A stretch of 64,000 nt of DNA from Ruania rhizosphaerae (lineage in GTDB: Bacteria > Actinomycetota > Actinomycetes > Actinomycetales > Beutenbergiaceae), in contig NZ_VSMB01000011.1 of assembly GCF_009805705.1 (NCBI RefSeq), forward strand, positions 98,878 to 162,877, read 5' to 3'. Below, piece by piece: positions 55,963 through 64,000 of the stretch; the stretch's first letter is position 1; every line of letters starts with the position of its first letter. Position numbers and translations under genes: made by a program. Under the pieces are notes generated by a model. It did no database searches. It saw only the letters and a program-made list of their open reading frames with translations, and was not told the DNA's origin.

Positions 55963-57068
55963 CCGTCGGCCTGGTCCGCATCGGCCGACTGGTCAGCATC
56001 CGCGCTCTGGTTGGTCTCATCAGCCTGGTCGCCATCGGCGTCGCCGGTGCTCTGGTCGTCAGCACCCACGGGACCGGGCGCGAAAGCTGCCGGATCGGGC
56101 AGGTCGAGCGCAACGGGACCGGGCAGAACCAGATCGGCCGATTCCTCCAGGCCGAACTGAGCGCCCTCCCCGGCGATCGTGGCGGCCAGCGCCAGCGGGA
56201 CGGTGACCTGCCCGGTGATCGTACCGACGGAGTCGACGCTGGTGATGGCGGCCTCGTCCGCCTCCGAACCGGAGCGCAACGCGGCCAGGAGCGTCCCCGC
56301 GCCACCGTCGACGCCGGCCAGCACCGAACCCTCACCGGTCTCGGCGATCCCGGCAGCGAGGACGAGGTGGGACTGGTTGGTCGCCTCCGCCTCGGCGAGC
56401 TCGGCGTCGGTGAGCGGTTCGTCGTTGTGGTCGTTGGGGCCGACCACCACGGTGGCATAGGCAGGACCCTCGACGGAGCTGGACTCTGTCACCAAGTCGG
56501 ACGTGCGCAGGATTTCCAGGATGTCCTCCGCCTCGGCCGAACGCCGCTGGGGGTCGCCGGGGTCTCGCAACGTCAACGACTGCCCGAGCGCTTGCGCGAG
56601 CACTTCGTCGGCCGGGGTGGACGCGTCGGGGGCCGGATTGAGCTGGGCGACGAGATTCTCCGCGATCCCGGCTCGGAACGCAGCCTCAGCCGGGTCGGTC
56701 CATCCGGGTGCGGTCACCACCCTGCCGGAGATGGTGGCACCGGCCTGCACGAGGCGGGCCTCAACGGCCTCGGCGACCGCCGAATCGGTTTCCGGCAGTG
56801 TCACGATGGCGACCGAGCGCCCCTCCAGCACACCGTCGTAGAGCTGCGGTGCCGCCTCGGTGAGAAAGGTGCTCCGGCCCTGCAGTGCCGCCTCGGCGAT
56901 GTCGAGGTCCTCCCGCAGCGCGTCCTTCTCGGCGCGCAACTGCTCGACCTGCCCGGAGAGTTCGTCGGCGATGTAGTCGCGGAGCGGTCCGGCGCCCAGC
57001 ACGATGCCCACGGCGAGCGCCAGGAACACCGAGATGAGTGACACGATGTGGTAGCGGAAGTCGATCAC
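55959..57068 (-). CDS. steB: SteB/MctB-family envelope protein (DUF3186)
   Basis: This 369-residue protein of the SteB (DUF3186, formerly annotated copper transporter MctB) family has one N-terminal membrane helix within DFRYHIVSLISVFLALAVG, an adjacent coiled-coil (about 35-65) and a large extracytoplasmic domain, ending in an acidic Asp/Ala/Gln-rich tail. In corynebacteria SteA and SteB together govern peptidoglycan hydrolysis at division. The GTG at 57068 is used; the longer frame reaches into the spacer. steA lies 55 bases upstream on the same strand. Confidence 0.87.
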   Translation of the reverse strand: MIDFRYHIVSLISVFLALAVGIVLGAGPLRDYIADELSGQVEQLRAEKDALREDLDIAEAALQGRSTFLTEAAPQLYDGVLEGRSVAIVTLPETDSAVAEAVEARLVQAGATISGRVVTAPGWTDPAEAAFRAGIAENLVAQLNPAPDASTPADEVLAQALGQSLTLRDPGDPQRRSAEAEDILEILRTSDLVTESSSVEGPAYATVVVGPNDHNDEPLTDAELAEAEATNQSHLVLAAGIAETGEGSVLAGVDGGAGTLLAALRSGSEADEAAITSVDSVGTITGQVTVPLALAATIAGEGAQFGLEESADLVLPGPVALDLPDPAAFAPGPVGADDQSTGDADGDQADETNQSADADQSADADQADG

Positions 57069-57123
57069 TGGATTGTCTTTCTCGTCGCGGGCCCTCGTGA
57101 TGCGTGTCGGAAACCACGCACTG

Positions 57124-58317
57124 TTAGAAGAGCCCCGTGAACAGGTCCCGTATCCAGGACCAGAAGTCGTCGAAGCGGGCAAGGACGATCCCGAAGAAGG
57201 CCTGGCCCGCCGGCGTCGCGGCCGCAGCCGCTACGAGGGCCGCGAGACCGGCAAGGATCAGCGCAGTGACCTGCCAGTTGGAGATCCGGTGCCGGTACAG
57301 GCGGGAGACGCCCTTGGCGTCGATGAGTTTGCTCCCCACCCGCAGCCGGGTCAGAAAGGTGCTCGCCATGCCCGCCCGGCCCTTATCGAGGAACTCCACC
57401 AGTGTCTCGTGGGTACCAACCGCGACTATCAGCGAGGCCCCTTTCTCGTCCGCGAGCAGCATGGCGACGTCCTCGCTGGTGCCGGTGGCCGGGAAGGTCA
57501 CGTGCTGCACCCCGAGGTCCTTCACCCGTTCCAGACCGGGAGCCCGTCCGTCCCGGTAGGCGTGCACAACGATCTCGGCACCGCTACGCAGCGCTTTGTC
57601 CGAGACAGAGTCCATGTCCCCGACGATCATGTCCGGACGCAGGCCTTCCTCCAGGATCGCGTCCGCTCCACCGTCGACACCGACCAGGAGCGGCCGGTAC
57701 TCACGCACGTAGGAACGCAGCATCGCGAGGTCCTCCTGGTAGGAGTAACCGCGTACCACGATCAGGACATGTCGGCCCTCGAAGGTGGTTCGAACCTGCG
57801 GTACTCCGACGCCATCGAGCAAAAGTTCGCGCTCGCGCCGCATATAGTCCATCGTGTTGGCGGCGAAGGCTTCGAGCTGTACGGACAAACCGGCCCTGGC
57901 CTCCTCCATGGCTGCCTCGACGGACTCGCCGGTCTGGACGGCACCTTCGGCGATGATGGTGCCGTCAGCGGCGAAGACCGAGCCGTCGACGATCCGCACC
58001 CGTGCCCCCTCGCGGAGGGTCATGATGTCGGGCCCGAGGTCGTCGATGAGCGGGATACCAGCGTCGACGACGATCTGCGGCCCGAGGTTGGGGTAGCGGC
58101 CGGAGATGGAGGGGGCGGCGTTCAGCACCGCAGCGGGTCGGCACGCTACGAGGGCCTCAGCCGAGACACGGTCCAGGTCGAGGTGGTCGATGACGGCGAC
58201 ATCCTCTGGCCGAAGGCGCTTGGTGAGCGACTTTGTCCGAGGGTCGACTCGGACAGGGGCGAGGGTCTCATCTTCGTCATCCTCGTCCCTGGCTCGGCGA
58301 CGTAGCAGGGAGATCAT
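57124..58317 (-). CDS. steA: SteA, cell-separation factor with TPK-like domain
   Basis: This 397-residue protein matches the actinobacterial SteA family. A cytosolic thiamine-pyrophosphokinase-like fold (about 190-320) includes LLVGVDGGADAILEEGLRPDMIVGDMDSVSD, and a C-terminal membrane helix (about 345-365) anchors it. The first 180 residues form a further alpha/beta domain. In corynebacteria SteA acts with SteB in daughter-cell separation. It begins five bases downstream of the recN stop and precedes steB. Confidence 0.9.
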   Translation of the reverse strand: MISLLRRRARDEDDEDETLAPVRVDPRTKSLTKRLRPEDVAVIDHLDLDRVSAEALVACRPAAVLNAAPSISGRYPNLGPQIVVDAGIPLIDDLGPDIMTLREGARVRIVDGSVFAADGTIIAEGAVQTGESVEAAMEEARAGLSVQLEAFAANTMDYMRRERELLLDGVGVPQVRTTFEGRHVLIVVRGYSYQEDLAMLRSYVREYRPLLVGVDGGADAILEEGLRPDMIVGDMDSVSDKALRSGAEIVVHAYRDGRAPGLERVKDLGVQHVTFPATGTSEDVAMLLADEKGASLIVAVGTHETLVEFLDKGRAGMASTFLTRLRVGSKLIDAKGVSRLYRHRISNWQVTALILAGLAALVAAAAATPAGQAFFGIVLARFDDFWSWIRDLFTGLF

Positions 58318-58322
58318 CTCCG

Positions 58323-60047
58323 CTATGGTCCCACGACGGGGCGTTCGAGAAGCTCAGCGGCATGCTGGAGCGCCGCGGCGGAGGTGGCGTCTCCGGAGAG
58401 CATACGGGCCAGCTCGGCCTCCCGGTCGGTACCCTCGACCACTCGGATGTCACTGTTGGTCACGGCATCCCGGCCCGCGCCCGAAGTCTTCATGACGACG
58501 AGGTGCCGGTCGGCGAACGCGGCGACCTGCGCCAGGTGCGTGACGACGATCACCTGCGTGTGCCGTGCGAGCTCGGCGAGCCGGCGTCCGACCTCGACGG
58601 CGGCCTGGCCACCGACCCCGGCGTCGACCTCGTCGAAGACGAAGGTCGGCAAGGTCCGCTCGCCTGCCTCGGCCTGTGCTCGCGCCATCGCCACCTCGAT
58701 GGCGAGCATCACGCGGGAGAGCTCACCACCGGATGCTCCCTTGCCGAGCGGGCGTGCCGGGGCACCGGGGTGCGCGGTCAGCAGCAGCTCGACGTCTTCG
58801 CCACCCCACGGGCCCAGGTCGTCGCGTGGGGTGAGCTCGACCGTCATCTGTGCACCGGACATGGCCAGGCCGGCCAGCTCAGCGTCGACCGCGGCCGCCA
58901 TCGACTCAGCCGCACGGATCCGGCTGGCGGTGAGGGCGGCTGCCGCCTCCTGCTCGGCTGTGGTGAGCCGGTCGAGTTCGGCCGCGAGAGCTTCCCGGCC
59001 GGCTCCTGGTGCCGTGAGTGCGCCCACCCGCTCGCGCGCGGCGGTTGCGAAGTCGAGGAGTTCGGCAAGCGTGCCGCCGTCGGTGTAGGCACGTGCCAGG
59101 TCGTTGAGATCGGCACGGCGCTGGTGCACGTGGTCCAGCCGCTGCGGATCGGCCTCCAGGCCGGTGACATAGCTACCGATCTCGGTGAGGGTGTCGGACA
59201 GCTGATAGCTGACGGCGTCGAGCCGGCCGCTCCACTCCTGCAGCGTGGCGTCGTGCGCGGCCGCGCCCGCCAGGGCCCGGCGCGCCTGGTCGACGAGAGC
59301 GATCGCTGCCTCGGGTCCGTCCAGATCCTCTGCTCCCCCGATCGCGTCGTGGGCGTGCTGGGCAGCCGTGCGTAGATCCTCGACGTTGCCCAGGCGCTCA
59401 GCCTCGGCACGGAGTTCCACGTCTTCGCCCGCTCGGGGTTCGAGGGCGTCGATCCGCTCGAGCGCGCGCTGGAGCCGCTCCAGCTCCGCCTCCCGGGCCT
59501 GGGCGTCCTCGTCCCACCGGGCGAGAGCACGCGCAGCCTCTTGCCGCGCCGCGTGCGCGGCACCGTAGTCGGCCAACGCGGAAAGATGGGCACCACCGGC
59601 GAAGGAGTCGAGAGCTTGCCGCTGTTGCGCCGGAGCGCGGAGCCGGAGTTGTTCGCTCTGGCCGTGCACAGTCACGAGTTCGGCACCGATCTCGCTGAGC
59701 AGGCCCTGAGGGACGGACCGGCCACCGACGTGCGCACGCGACCGGCTCGTGGAGACTGTCCGGGCCACCAGCAGTGTGTCGTCGTCGAGCAGCGCCCCAG
59801 CATCGACGGCAACGTCGAGGGCAGGGTGGCCCGGTGGCGGCACGAGGCGCCCCTCGACCACGGCACTGTCCGCTCCGGGACGGACAGCCCCGAGGTCCGC
59901 CTTCCCGCCGAGTAGGAGTCCGAGACCGGTGAGCACCATCGTCTTGCCGGCTCCGGTCTCGCCGGTGATCACTGTCAGTCCGCGGTCGAGCTCGATGCGG
60001 GCGGACTCGATGACACCGAGGTCGCGGATCTGGATCTCCTCGATCAC
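58323..60047 (-). CDS. recN: DNA repair protein RecN
   Basis: RecN is an SMC-like ATPase that gathers broken DNA ends for recombination. The 574-residue protein has the N-terminal half-site IRDLGVIESARIELDRGLTVITGETGAGKT (Walker A), a long central coiled coil (about 160-370) and the C-terminal half with LSRVMLAIEVAM, Walker B TFVFDEVDAGVGG and VVTHLAQVAAFAD. The GTG at 60047 overlaps the nadK stop (GTGA). No SOS box was found near it; expression must come from the upstream operon promoter. Confidence 0.96.
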   Translation of the reverse strand: MIEEIQIRDLGVIESARIELDRGLTVITGETGAGKTMVLTGLGLLLGGKADLGAVRPGADSAVVEGRLVPPPGHPALDVAVDAGALLDDDTLLVARTVSTSRSRAHVGGRSVPQGLLSEIGAELVTVHGQSEQLRLRAPAQQRQALDSFAGGAHLSALADYGAAHAARQEAARALARWDEDAQAREAELERLQRALERIDALEPRAGEDVELRAEAERLGNVEDLRTAAQHAHDAIGGAEDLDGPEAAIALVDQARRALAGAAAHDATLQEWSGRLDAVSYQLSDTLTEIGSYVTGLEADPQRLDHVHQRRADLNDLARAYTDGGTLAELLDFATAARERVGALTAPGAGREALAAELDRLTTAEQEAAAALTASRIRAAESMAAAVDAELAGLAMSGAQMTVELTPRDDLGPWGGEDVELLLTAHPGAPARPLGKGASGGELSRVMLAIEVAMARAQAEAGERTLPTFVFDEVDAGVGGQAAVEVGRRLAELARHTQVIVVTHLAQVAAFADRHLVVMKTSGAGRDAVTNSDIRVVEGTDREAELARMLSGDATSAAALQHAAELLERPVVGP

Positions 60048-60889
60048 GGGTTCTCGTGCTCCCCTCTCCAGCCGGCCACCGGAAGGTTGAACTTGCCCAC
60101 GAGCCGGTCGGTGAACGGTGCCAGGTTGAATCGGGCAAGGCGGACTCGTTCCGCACCACGTACGACGTCGATCCTCGAACCGGGCGGAGCGTCGATCCGT
60201 CGCCGACCGTCGCACCAGACGACAGCCGAGGTGTAGCTGCGGCTGAGGATCTCCACACTCATGCGCGAGCCCGGGCCGACCACGAGCGGACGCGCGAACA
60301 AGGTGTGGGCGCTGATGGGCACGAGCAGCATCGCTTCGACATCCGGCCAGACGACCGGCCCGCCGGCAGAGAAGGCGTAGGCCGTCGATCCGGTTGGCGT
60401 GGACATCACGACCCCGTCGCACCCGAACGTGGACAGTCCGCGATCGTCGATACCGATCGCCACTTCGACCATGCGTTCGCGTTCGGCCTTCTCCACGCTG
60501 ACGTCGTTGATCGCCCAGCTGCGCACGGGCGGGGCGTCCGGCGGGGTGACGGTGACGTCGAGCGTCATGCGTTCCTCGACGGCGTAGTCACGCGCTGCTG
60601 CCCGGGAGACGACATGCGAGATTCGGTCAACCTCGGACTCCGCCAGGAATCCGACGTGCCCCAGGTTCACTCCGATCAGCGGCGCCTCCCGGCCACGGAT
60701 CAGCTCTGCGGCATGCAGAATCGTGCCATCGCCACCGAGGACGATGACGAGCTCGATCTCGGTCGCGGCGATCTCGTCCTCGGTGACCGGTGTCATGCCG
60801 TGTCGGCGCAGTTCGGTCGCGACCTGCTCTGCGGACCGTCGTGCCGCGGGCCGGGTGGGGTGGGTCAGGACGAGCACGTTGCGGCTCAT
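60044..60889 (-). CDS. nadK: NAD kinase
   Basis: NadK phosphorylates NAD to NADP in the cytosol. The 281-residue protein has the hallmark VIVLGGDGTILHAAE and the NADP-binding region NDVSVEKAERERM, where most homologues have NE instead of ND, plus DGVVMSTPTGSTAYAFSAGGP. The start overlaps tlyA's stop (ATGA). The order tlyA-nadK-recN is widely conserved in actinobacteria. Confidence 0.96.
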   Translation of the reverse strand: MSRNVLVLTHPTRPAARRSAEQVATELRRHGMTPVTEDEIAATEIELVIVLGGDGTILHAAELIRGREAPLIGVNLGHVGFLAESEVDRISHVVSRAAARDYAVEERMTLDVTVTPPDAPPVRSWAINDVSVEKAERERMVEVAIGIDDRGLSTFGCDGVVMSTPTGSTAYAFSAGGPVVWPDVEAMLLVPISAHTLFARPLVVGPGSRMSVEILSRSYTSAVVWCDGRRRIDAPPGSRIDVVRGAERVRLARFNLAPFTDRLVGKFNLPVAGWRGEHENP

Positions 60890-61725
60890 GGGGTTCCTCC
60901 TGTCGCAGCGGCCGCACCTGCGGGCCCGGTGGCGATGGCATGAGCGATCGTGCTCTCGGTGTCGGCGCCTGGTCCGGCGTGCAGGTGCACGAAGTACTCC
61001 ACATTGCCGCTCGGTCCGGGCAGCGGGCTCGCGACCGCGGCACGCAGGCCGAGGCCCAGTTCGGCTGCGGCGGCCACGACGGTGTGGACAGCATCTGCGT
61101 GCAGTGCCGTGTCCCGCACGACTCCCCCGGAGCCGAGTCGTTCCTTGCCCACCTCGAACTGCGGCTTGACCATGAGCAGGAGGTCGGCCTCGGGTGTGGC
61201 GACGCTCCGCAGGGCCGGCAGCACCAGCGTGAGGGAGATGAAGGAAAGGTCTCCGACCACCAGGTCGACCGGCGGCTGAACGTCCTCGGGGCGGAGCGAG
61301 CGCACGTTGGTGCGGTCCATGACGAGGACGCGCTCGTCGTTGCGCAACGACCACACCAACTGGCCGTAGCCGACGTCGACTGCGACCACCGAACGAGCAC
61401 CGCGACGCAGCAGCACATCGGTGAAACCGCCGGTCGAGGCACCGGCGTCGAGCGCGTGACGGCCGGCTACGCGTGGGGCCAAGCTGCCGAGTGCGTCGAG
61501 CGCACCCGCGAGTTTGTGGCCGCCGCGGGACGCGTACTCCGCCGCTCCGTCGGCTGGCTCCAGGACACGTAGTGCCTGGGCGGGATCCAGCTGAGTGGCG
61601 GCCTTGCTCGCCCGGCTGCCGTCGAGCAGCACTCGCCCATCGGCGATCAGCTCGGCGGCATGCTGGCGCGACCGGGCTAGTCTGCGGCGAACCAGCTCGG
61701 CGTCGAGGCGCGCACGGCGGGCCAT
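60886..61725 (-). CDS. tlyA: TlyA, dual rRNA 2'-O-methyltransferase
   Basis: TlyA methylates 16S and 23S rRNA riboses; in mycobacteria its loss gives capreomycin resistance. The 279-residue protein has an N-terminal S4 RNA-binding domain (1-64) and a Rossmann methyltransferase with the AdoMet motif HALDAGASTGGFTDVLLRRG and catalytic-type residues in LLMVKPQFEVGKE. Its ATG overlaps the stop of the 49-residue gene upstream (TGATG) and its stop overlaps nadK. Confidence 0.95.
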   Translation of the reverse strand: MARRARLDAELVRRRLARSRQHAAELIADGRVLLDGSRASKAATQLDPAQALRVLEPADGAAEYASRGGHKLAGALDALGSLAPRVAGRHALDAGASTGGFTDVLLRRGARSVVAVDVGYGQLVWSLRNDERVLVMDRTNVRSLRPEDVQPPVDLVVGDLSFISLTLVLPALRSVATPEADLLLMVKPQFEVGKERLGSGGVVRDTALHADAVHTVVAAAAELGLGLRAAVASPLPGPSGNVEYFVHLHAGPGADTESTIAHAIATGPAGAAAATGGTP

Positions 61726-61874
61726 CAGGCGTCGGCTCGCGCGAGCCGGTCCTGGAGGATCGTGTGTACGCGTTCGAATGCCTCCACGTGTGCAGGCAGC
61801 GGCTCGTCCCCCAGTGCCTCAGCGAACGCCAGTGCGGCCTGGAGGTCGTCGTCGGCGGGCTCGATGATCGTCAC
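61725..61874 (-). CDS. Small conserved protein between HAD gene and tlyA
   Basis: This very short gene encodes 49 residues beginning MTIIEPADDDLQAALAFAEA and ending RLARADA. It has a GTG start with AAGGGAG six bases upstream, and its TGA overlaps the tlyA ATG by one base (TGATG). Mycobacteria carry a small gene (Rv1693) in the same place. It is acidic, helical and without cysteines or membrane helices. The function is unknown; tight coupling suggests it is expressed with TlyA. Confidence 0.78.
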   Translation of the reverse strand: MTIIEPADDDLQAALAFAEALGDEPLPAHVEAFERVHTILQDRLARADA

Positions 61875-61913
61875 TGCAGCTCCCTTCTGACTCCCACGCT
61901 ACCCGGCGCGGCG

Positions 61914-62963
61914 TCAGTCTGCGGTGAGCGTGAGTGCGGGCACGTCGCCGAGCACGGTGGCCACCCCGGCCGCGTCACTGGCAGCCCAGGCCGCCGCCGC
62001 GGCGGCGCGGAACTCGTCGATGGAGATCGGTGTCGCACCCAGCGGCACCGGACCGTCTGGACGGTCGAAAACGACGGTGTTGCCCCGGACGCTGGCACGT
62101 GCCTGCCCGCACATCCAGACGTCATCCTCGGCGTGGGGCTCGGGGTGTGCCTGAGCGAGACCGCGTAGATCAGCCGCGAGGTAGCTGGGCCGGTATTCGG
62201 GACGGGCTGTGAGAACCTCAGCCATCCCGTCGACCCCGGTCAGTACATGCAATCCCGGATAGCACGCGGCTCGGGCTCCGGCGAGATCGGTATTCAATCT
62301 GTCCCCGACCACGATGGGGTTCCGTCCGCTTGCGCGCGAAGCGGCCTGCTGAAAGATCTCCGGCTGCGGCTTCCCGGTGGATCGTGGCTGCACTCCCGTC
62401 GCATGCACCACAGCCGCAACCAGTGATCCGTTGCCCGGCGCCATGCCCCGTTCGGTGGGGAGCGTGGCGTCGACGTTCGACGCAATGTGGGTGGCACCCG
62501 CACCGATGGCGTAGACAGCCTCCGCCAGGTCGGGCCAGCCGAGGGTGGGTGCGAAGCCCTGGACGACGACAGTCGGGGCATCGGCAGCTGTGTCGACGAC
62601 CGTGAGTCCTAGGTCCAGCAGAGCCTCACGCAGTCCGTCGCCGCCGATAGCGAGCACTCGAGTGTCCTCATCGGCCTCGCTCGCCACCAGAGCAGCGGCC
62701 GCCTGCGCTGCTGTGGTCACCTCCTCCGGACCGGTCGGGATACCCAGATCGGTCAGGTGCCGGGCGACCGTCTGCGGGGAACGGGCGGCATTGTTGGTCA
62801 CGAACATCGAGCGCAATCCCGCTGCACGTGCGTGGTCAATAGCGCTCGCGGCGTGCGGCACGCCGTCGGCTCCCCGATACACCACACCGTCGAGGTCGAG
62901 CAGCGCGACGTCGTACTCCTCCTGGAGGGGACGGTCACAGCCGATCAGAGTCGCTGCGCTCAT
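61914..62963 (-). CDS. HAD-IIA phosphatase (Rv1692-like, glycerol-3-phosphate type)
   Basis: This 349-residue HAD-superfamily hydrolase of class IIA has motif I LLDLDGVVYRG (Asp23, Asp25), motif II VTNNAARSP and motif IV GDRLNTDLAGAR. After the phosphatase (to about residue 260) comes an extra C-terminal domain of about 85 residues, as in the mycobacterial Rv1692 glycerol-3-phosphate phosphatase that recycles membrane lipid heads. Synteny with tlyA supports orthology. The start overlaps the TPR gene stop (ATGA). Confidence 0.89.
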   Translation of the reverse strand: MSAATLIGCDRPLQEEYDVALLDLDGVVYRGADGVPHAASAIDHARAAGLRSMFVTNNAARSPQTVARHLTDLGIPTGPEEVTTAAQAAAALVASEADEDTRVLAIGGDGLREALLDLGLTVVDTAADAPTVVVQGFAPTLGWPDLAEAVYAIGAGATHIASNVDATLPTERGMAPGNGSLVAAVVHATGVQPRSTGKPQPEIFQQAASRASGRNPIVVGDRLNTDLAGARAACYPGLHVLTGVDGMAEVLTARPEYRPSYLAADLRGLAQAHPEPHAEDDVWMCGQARASVRGNTVVFDRPDGPVPLGATPISIDEFRAAAAAAWAASDAAGVATVLGDVPALTLTAD

Positions 62964-63901
62964 GCGTTGGAGTCCTTTCCGCCCGACGTGGATTCATCTT
63001 GCCCGTGGGACGACGACTGACCCGACACCAGTGCCTCGATCTCCGCGGCAGACAGTTCGACCTCACCGAAAGCCACGTCCCCGTCGGGCTCCTCCCGAGC
63101 CGGAAGTGAACCCTCGAGTTCATCTGCCTCGACACCTCGACCCAGCGCACGCAGCACCATTGCGCGCGCTTCGGAGACCCGTTCTCTCAGTGGTCCGGCG
63201 GCTGAAGCCACCTCCGGTTGTTCGAGCAGAAGGAGCGCAGCCTCAGGTTGGTCGAGATCGAGCCTCGCACCACTGGCCACGATCGCCAGCTCCACCCGGT
63301 CTTCTGCGCTCATCGCGGGGCTCGGGGGCGCCGATGCCAGGCTCAAAGCCCGCTCAGGACGGCCGAGACCCCGTTCACAGTCGGCCTCGATGGCACGCAA
63401 ACCGTCAACCCCGCTCAGTCGCCGGACAGTCCGCACCTCGCGCAAGGCTTCGGCGTAGCGACCGGTCGCGTACGCGGCCAACGCCACGGCCTCGCGGACA
63501 ACGTCCACCCGACCCGCACGCCGCAACGCCGCATGCGCATGCTGATACGCCCCCTCCGGATCCTCATCGAGCAACAGCCCGGCCGTGACCAGATGACGTG
63601 CGACGCGATCGGCATTGTCCTTCGACAGCGTACGCAGTCGCGAACGCGCAGAACGATCGAGCTGATCTGGGGTCACCGATTCGGCCAACGGCGGGTCCTG
63701 TGGGCGATCCTCCTGCCGGGGACGCCCCTCCTCCCTCCCGACCGGTGGACGCCGACGACGGACCTCACCTGCCGCTGAAGAGCCCCGCGCTCGGTCACGG
63801 TCACCGGCGCGGTGTTGCCCCGAGCTACGGTCCTGCCGGTGACCGGGTCCTCGCCGATCGTCTCGTGCACGCCATCCGTCGCCGCTACGACCCTCGCCCA
63901 T
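62960..63901 (-). CDS. TPR-like repeat protein (Rv1691-like)
   Basis: This 313-residue cytosolic protein consists of a charged, Arg-rich disordered N-terminus (about 80 residues) followed by tetratricopeptide-like helical repeats (about 85-270, SRLRTLSKDNADRVARHL onward) and an acidic C-terminus. It matches the position and character of Rv1691 in mycobacteria. The ATG at 63901 is preceded by GAGGAG; an in-frame codon 12 bases upstream is less likely. It opens the minus-strand gene train; a TAGTGT element (63932-63937) is a candidate -10. Partner unknown. Confidence 0.8.
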   Translation of the reverse strand: MGEGRSGDGWRARDDRRGPGHRQDRSSGQHRAGDRDRARGSSAAGEVRRRRPPVGREEGRPRQEDRPQDPPLAESVTPDQLDRSARSRLRTLSKDNADRVARHLVTAGLLLDEDPEGAYQHAHAALRRAGRVDVVREAVALAAYATGRYAEALREVRTVRRLSGVDGLRAIEADCERGLGRPERALSLASAPPSPAMSAEDRVELAIVASGARLDLDQPEAALLLLEQPEVASAAGPLRERVSEARAMVLRALGRGVEADELEGSLPAREEPDGDVAFGEVELSAAEIEALVSGQSSSHGQDESTSGGKDSNA

Positions 63902-63949
63902 CGTGCTCCTCACTGTTCAGAATCCGCCGTCACACTACCGGGCTCAACG

Positions 63950-63984
63950 CAACAAGGGCCACCCCGGTGGGGTGGCCCTTGTTG
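63950..63984. terminator. Strong 16-bp hairpin terminator
   Basis: A perfect inverted repeat of sixteen pairs (63950-63965 with 63969-63984) around a three-base GGT loop, core AAGGGCCACCCC. It has no U-tract on either side, as is common in actinobacteria. It lies just upstream of the TPR gene, so it probably ends a transcription unit entering from the right edge and insulates the following gene train. Confidence 0.85.
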
Positions 63985-64000
63985 GAATGGGTGTCCGGCG

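Noticed and set aside
55959..57068. Copper transporter annotation
   Set aside because: The family was once named MctB for a copper phenotype in mycobacteria, but the protein has one membrane helix, no metal motif, and sits next to steA; SteB is the better name.

Overview
The window is high-GC, densely packed DNA from an actinomycete, most likely a Micrococcales member (Actinomycetota); I cannot fix the genus. The evidence is the mycobacterium-like synteny (TPR protein / HAD phosphatase / tlyA / nadK / recN / steA / steB / pyrG / NUDIX; glgA and glgC divergent; mabA-inhA type fabG-fabI; sufR / suf next to an ABC pair and ctaA), a perfect actinobacterial SOS box, and frequent GTG starts, ATGA/GTGA gene overlaps and leaderless-type promoters. 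No rRNA, tRNA, IS element, prophage or CRISPR array was seen. No gene-free stretch exceeds about 220 bases.

Layout. 0-4.1 kb (minus strand): an ImuA'-ImuB mutasome pair behind a perfect LexA box, followed by two paralogous ClpP peptidases with their own palindromic control region. 4.2-9 kb: a PEBP-like protein, a YbaK-type aminoacyl-tRNA deacylase, and cobalamin-dependent methionine synthase MetH. 9-13.4 kb: a four-gene amino-sugar/tagatose-type catabolic operon (SIS isomerase, ROK kinase, PfkB kinase, class II aldolase) diverging from a DeoR-family regulator with a dyad operator between them. 13.5-21.2 kb: a 5'-3' exonuclease, a TetR/epimerase divergent pair with two operators, a GH32 fructosidase with a LacI-type operator and its convergent LacI regulator, a SpoU methyltransferase, a YrhK protein and a GT4 glycosyltransferase.

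21.3-28 kb: a heterodimeric ABC exporter, an NfeD/SPFH membrane-scaffold pair and an orphan ABC ATPase. 28-35 kb: an uncharacterised protein, glycogen/maltosyl-glucan genes (GlgA/GlgM, GlgC), SerB, SixA, a GyrI-like protein, and the FabG-FabI pair of fatty-acid elongation. 35-40 kb: a DUF3099 protein, a tiny Cys-containing protein, SURF1, an ABC-F ATPase behind a DUF368 membrane protein, and a tandem GNAT. 40-50 kb: the complete SUF Fe-S assembly operon (sufR-B-D-Rieske-C-S-U-T), diverging from an ABC-2 transporter and heme A synthase.

50-64 kb: one long minus-strand gene train with overlapping or nearly overlapping genes: TPR protein, HAD-IIA phosphatase, a 49-aa protein, TlyA, NadK, RecN, SteA, SteB, then a degenerate MraY-like protein, a MurJ-like flippase and a GT4 glycosyltransferase wedged between steB and pyrG, then CTP synthase and a NUDIX hydrolase. 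The two most unusual points are the envelope module inserted into the steAB-pyrG neighbourhood and the pairing of an SOS mutasome with a separate ClpP couple.
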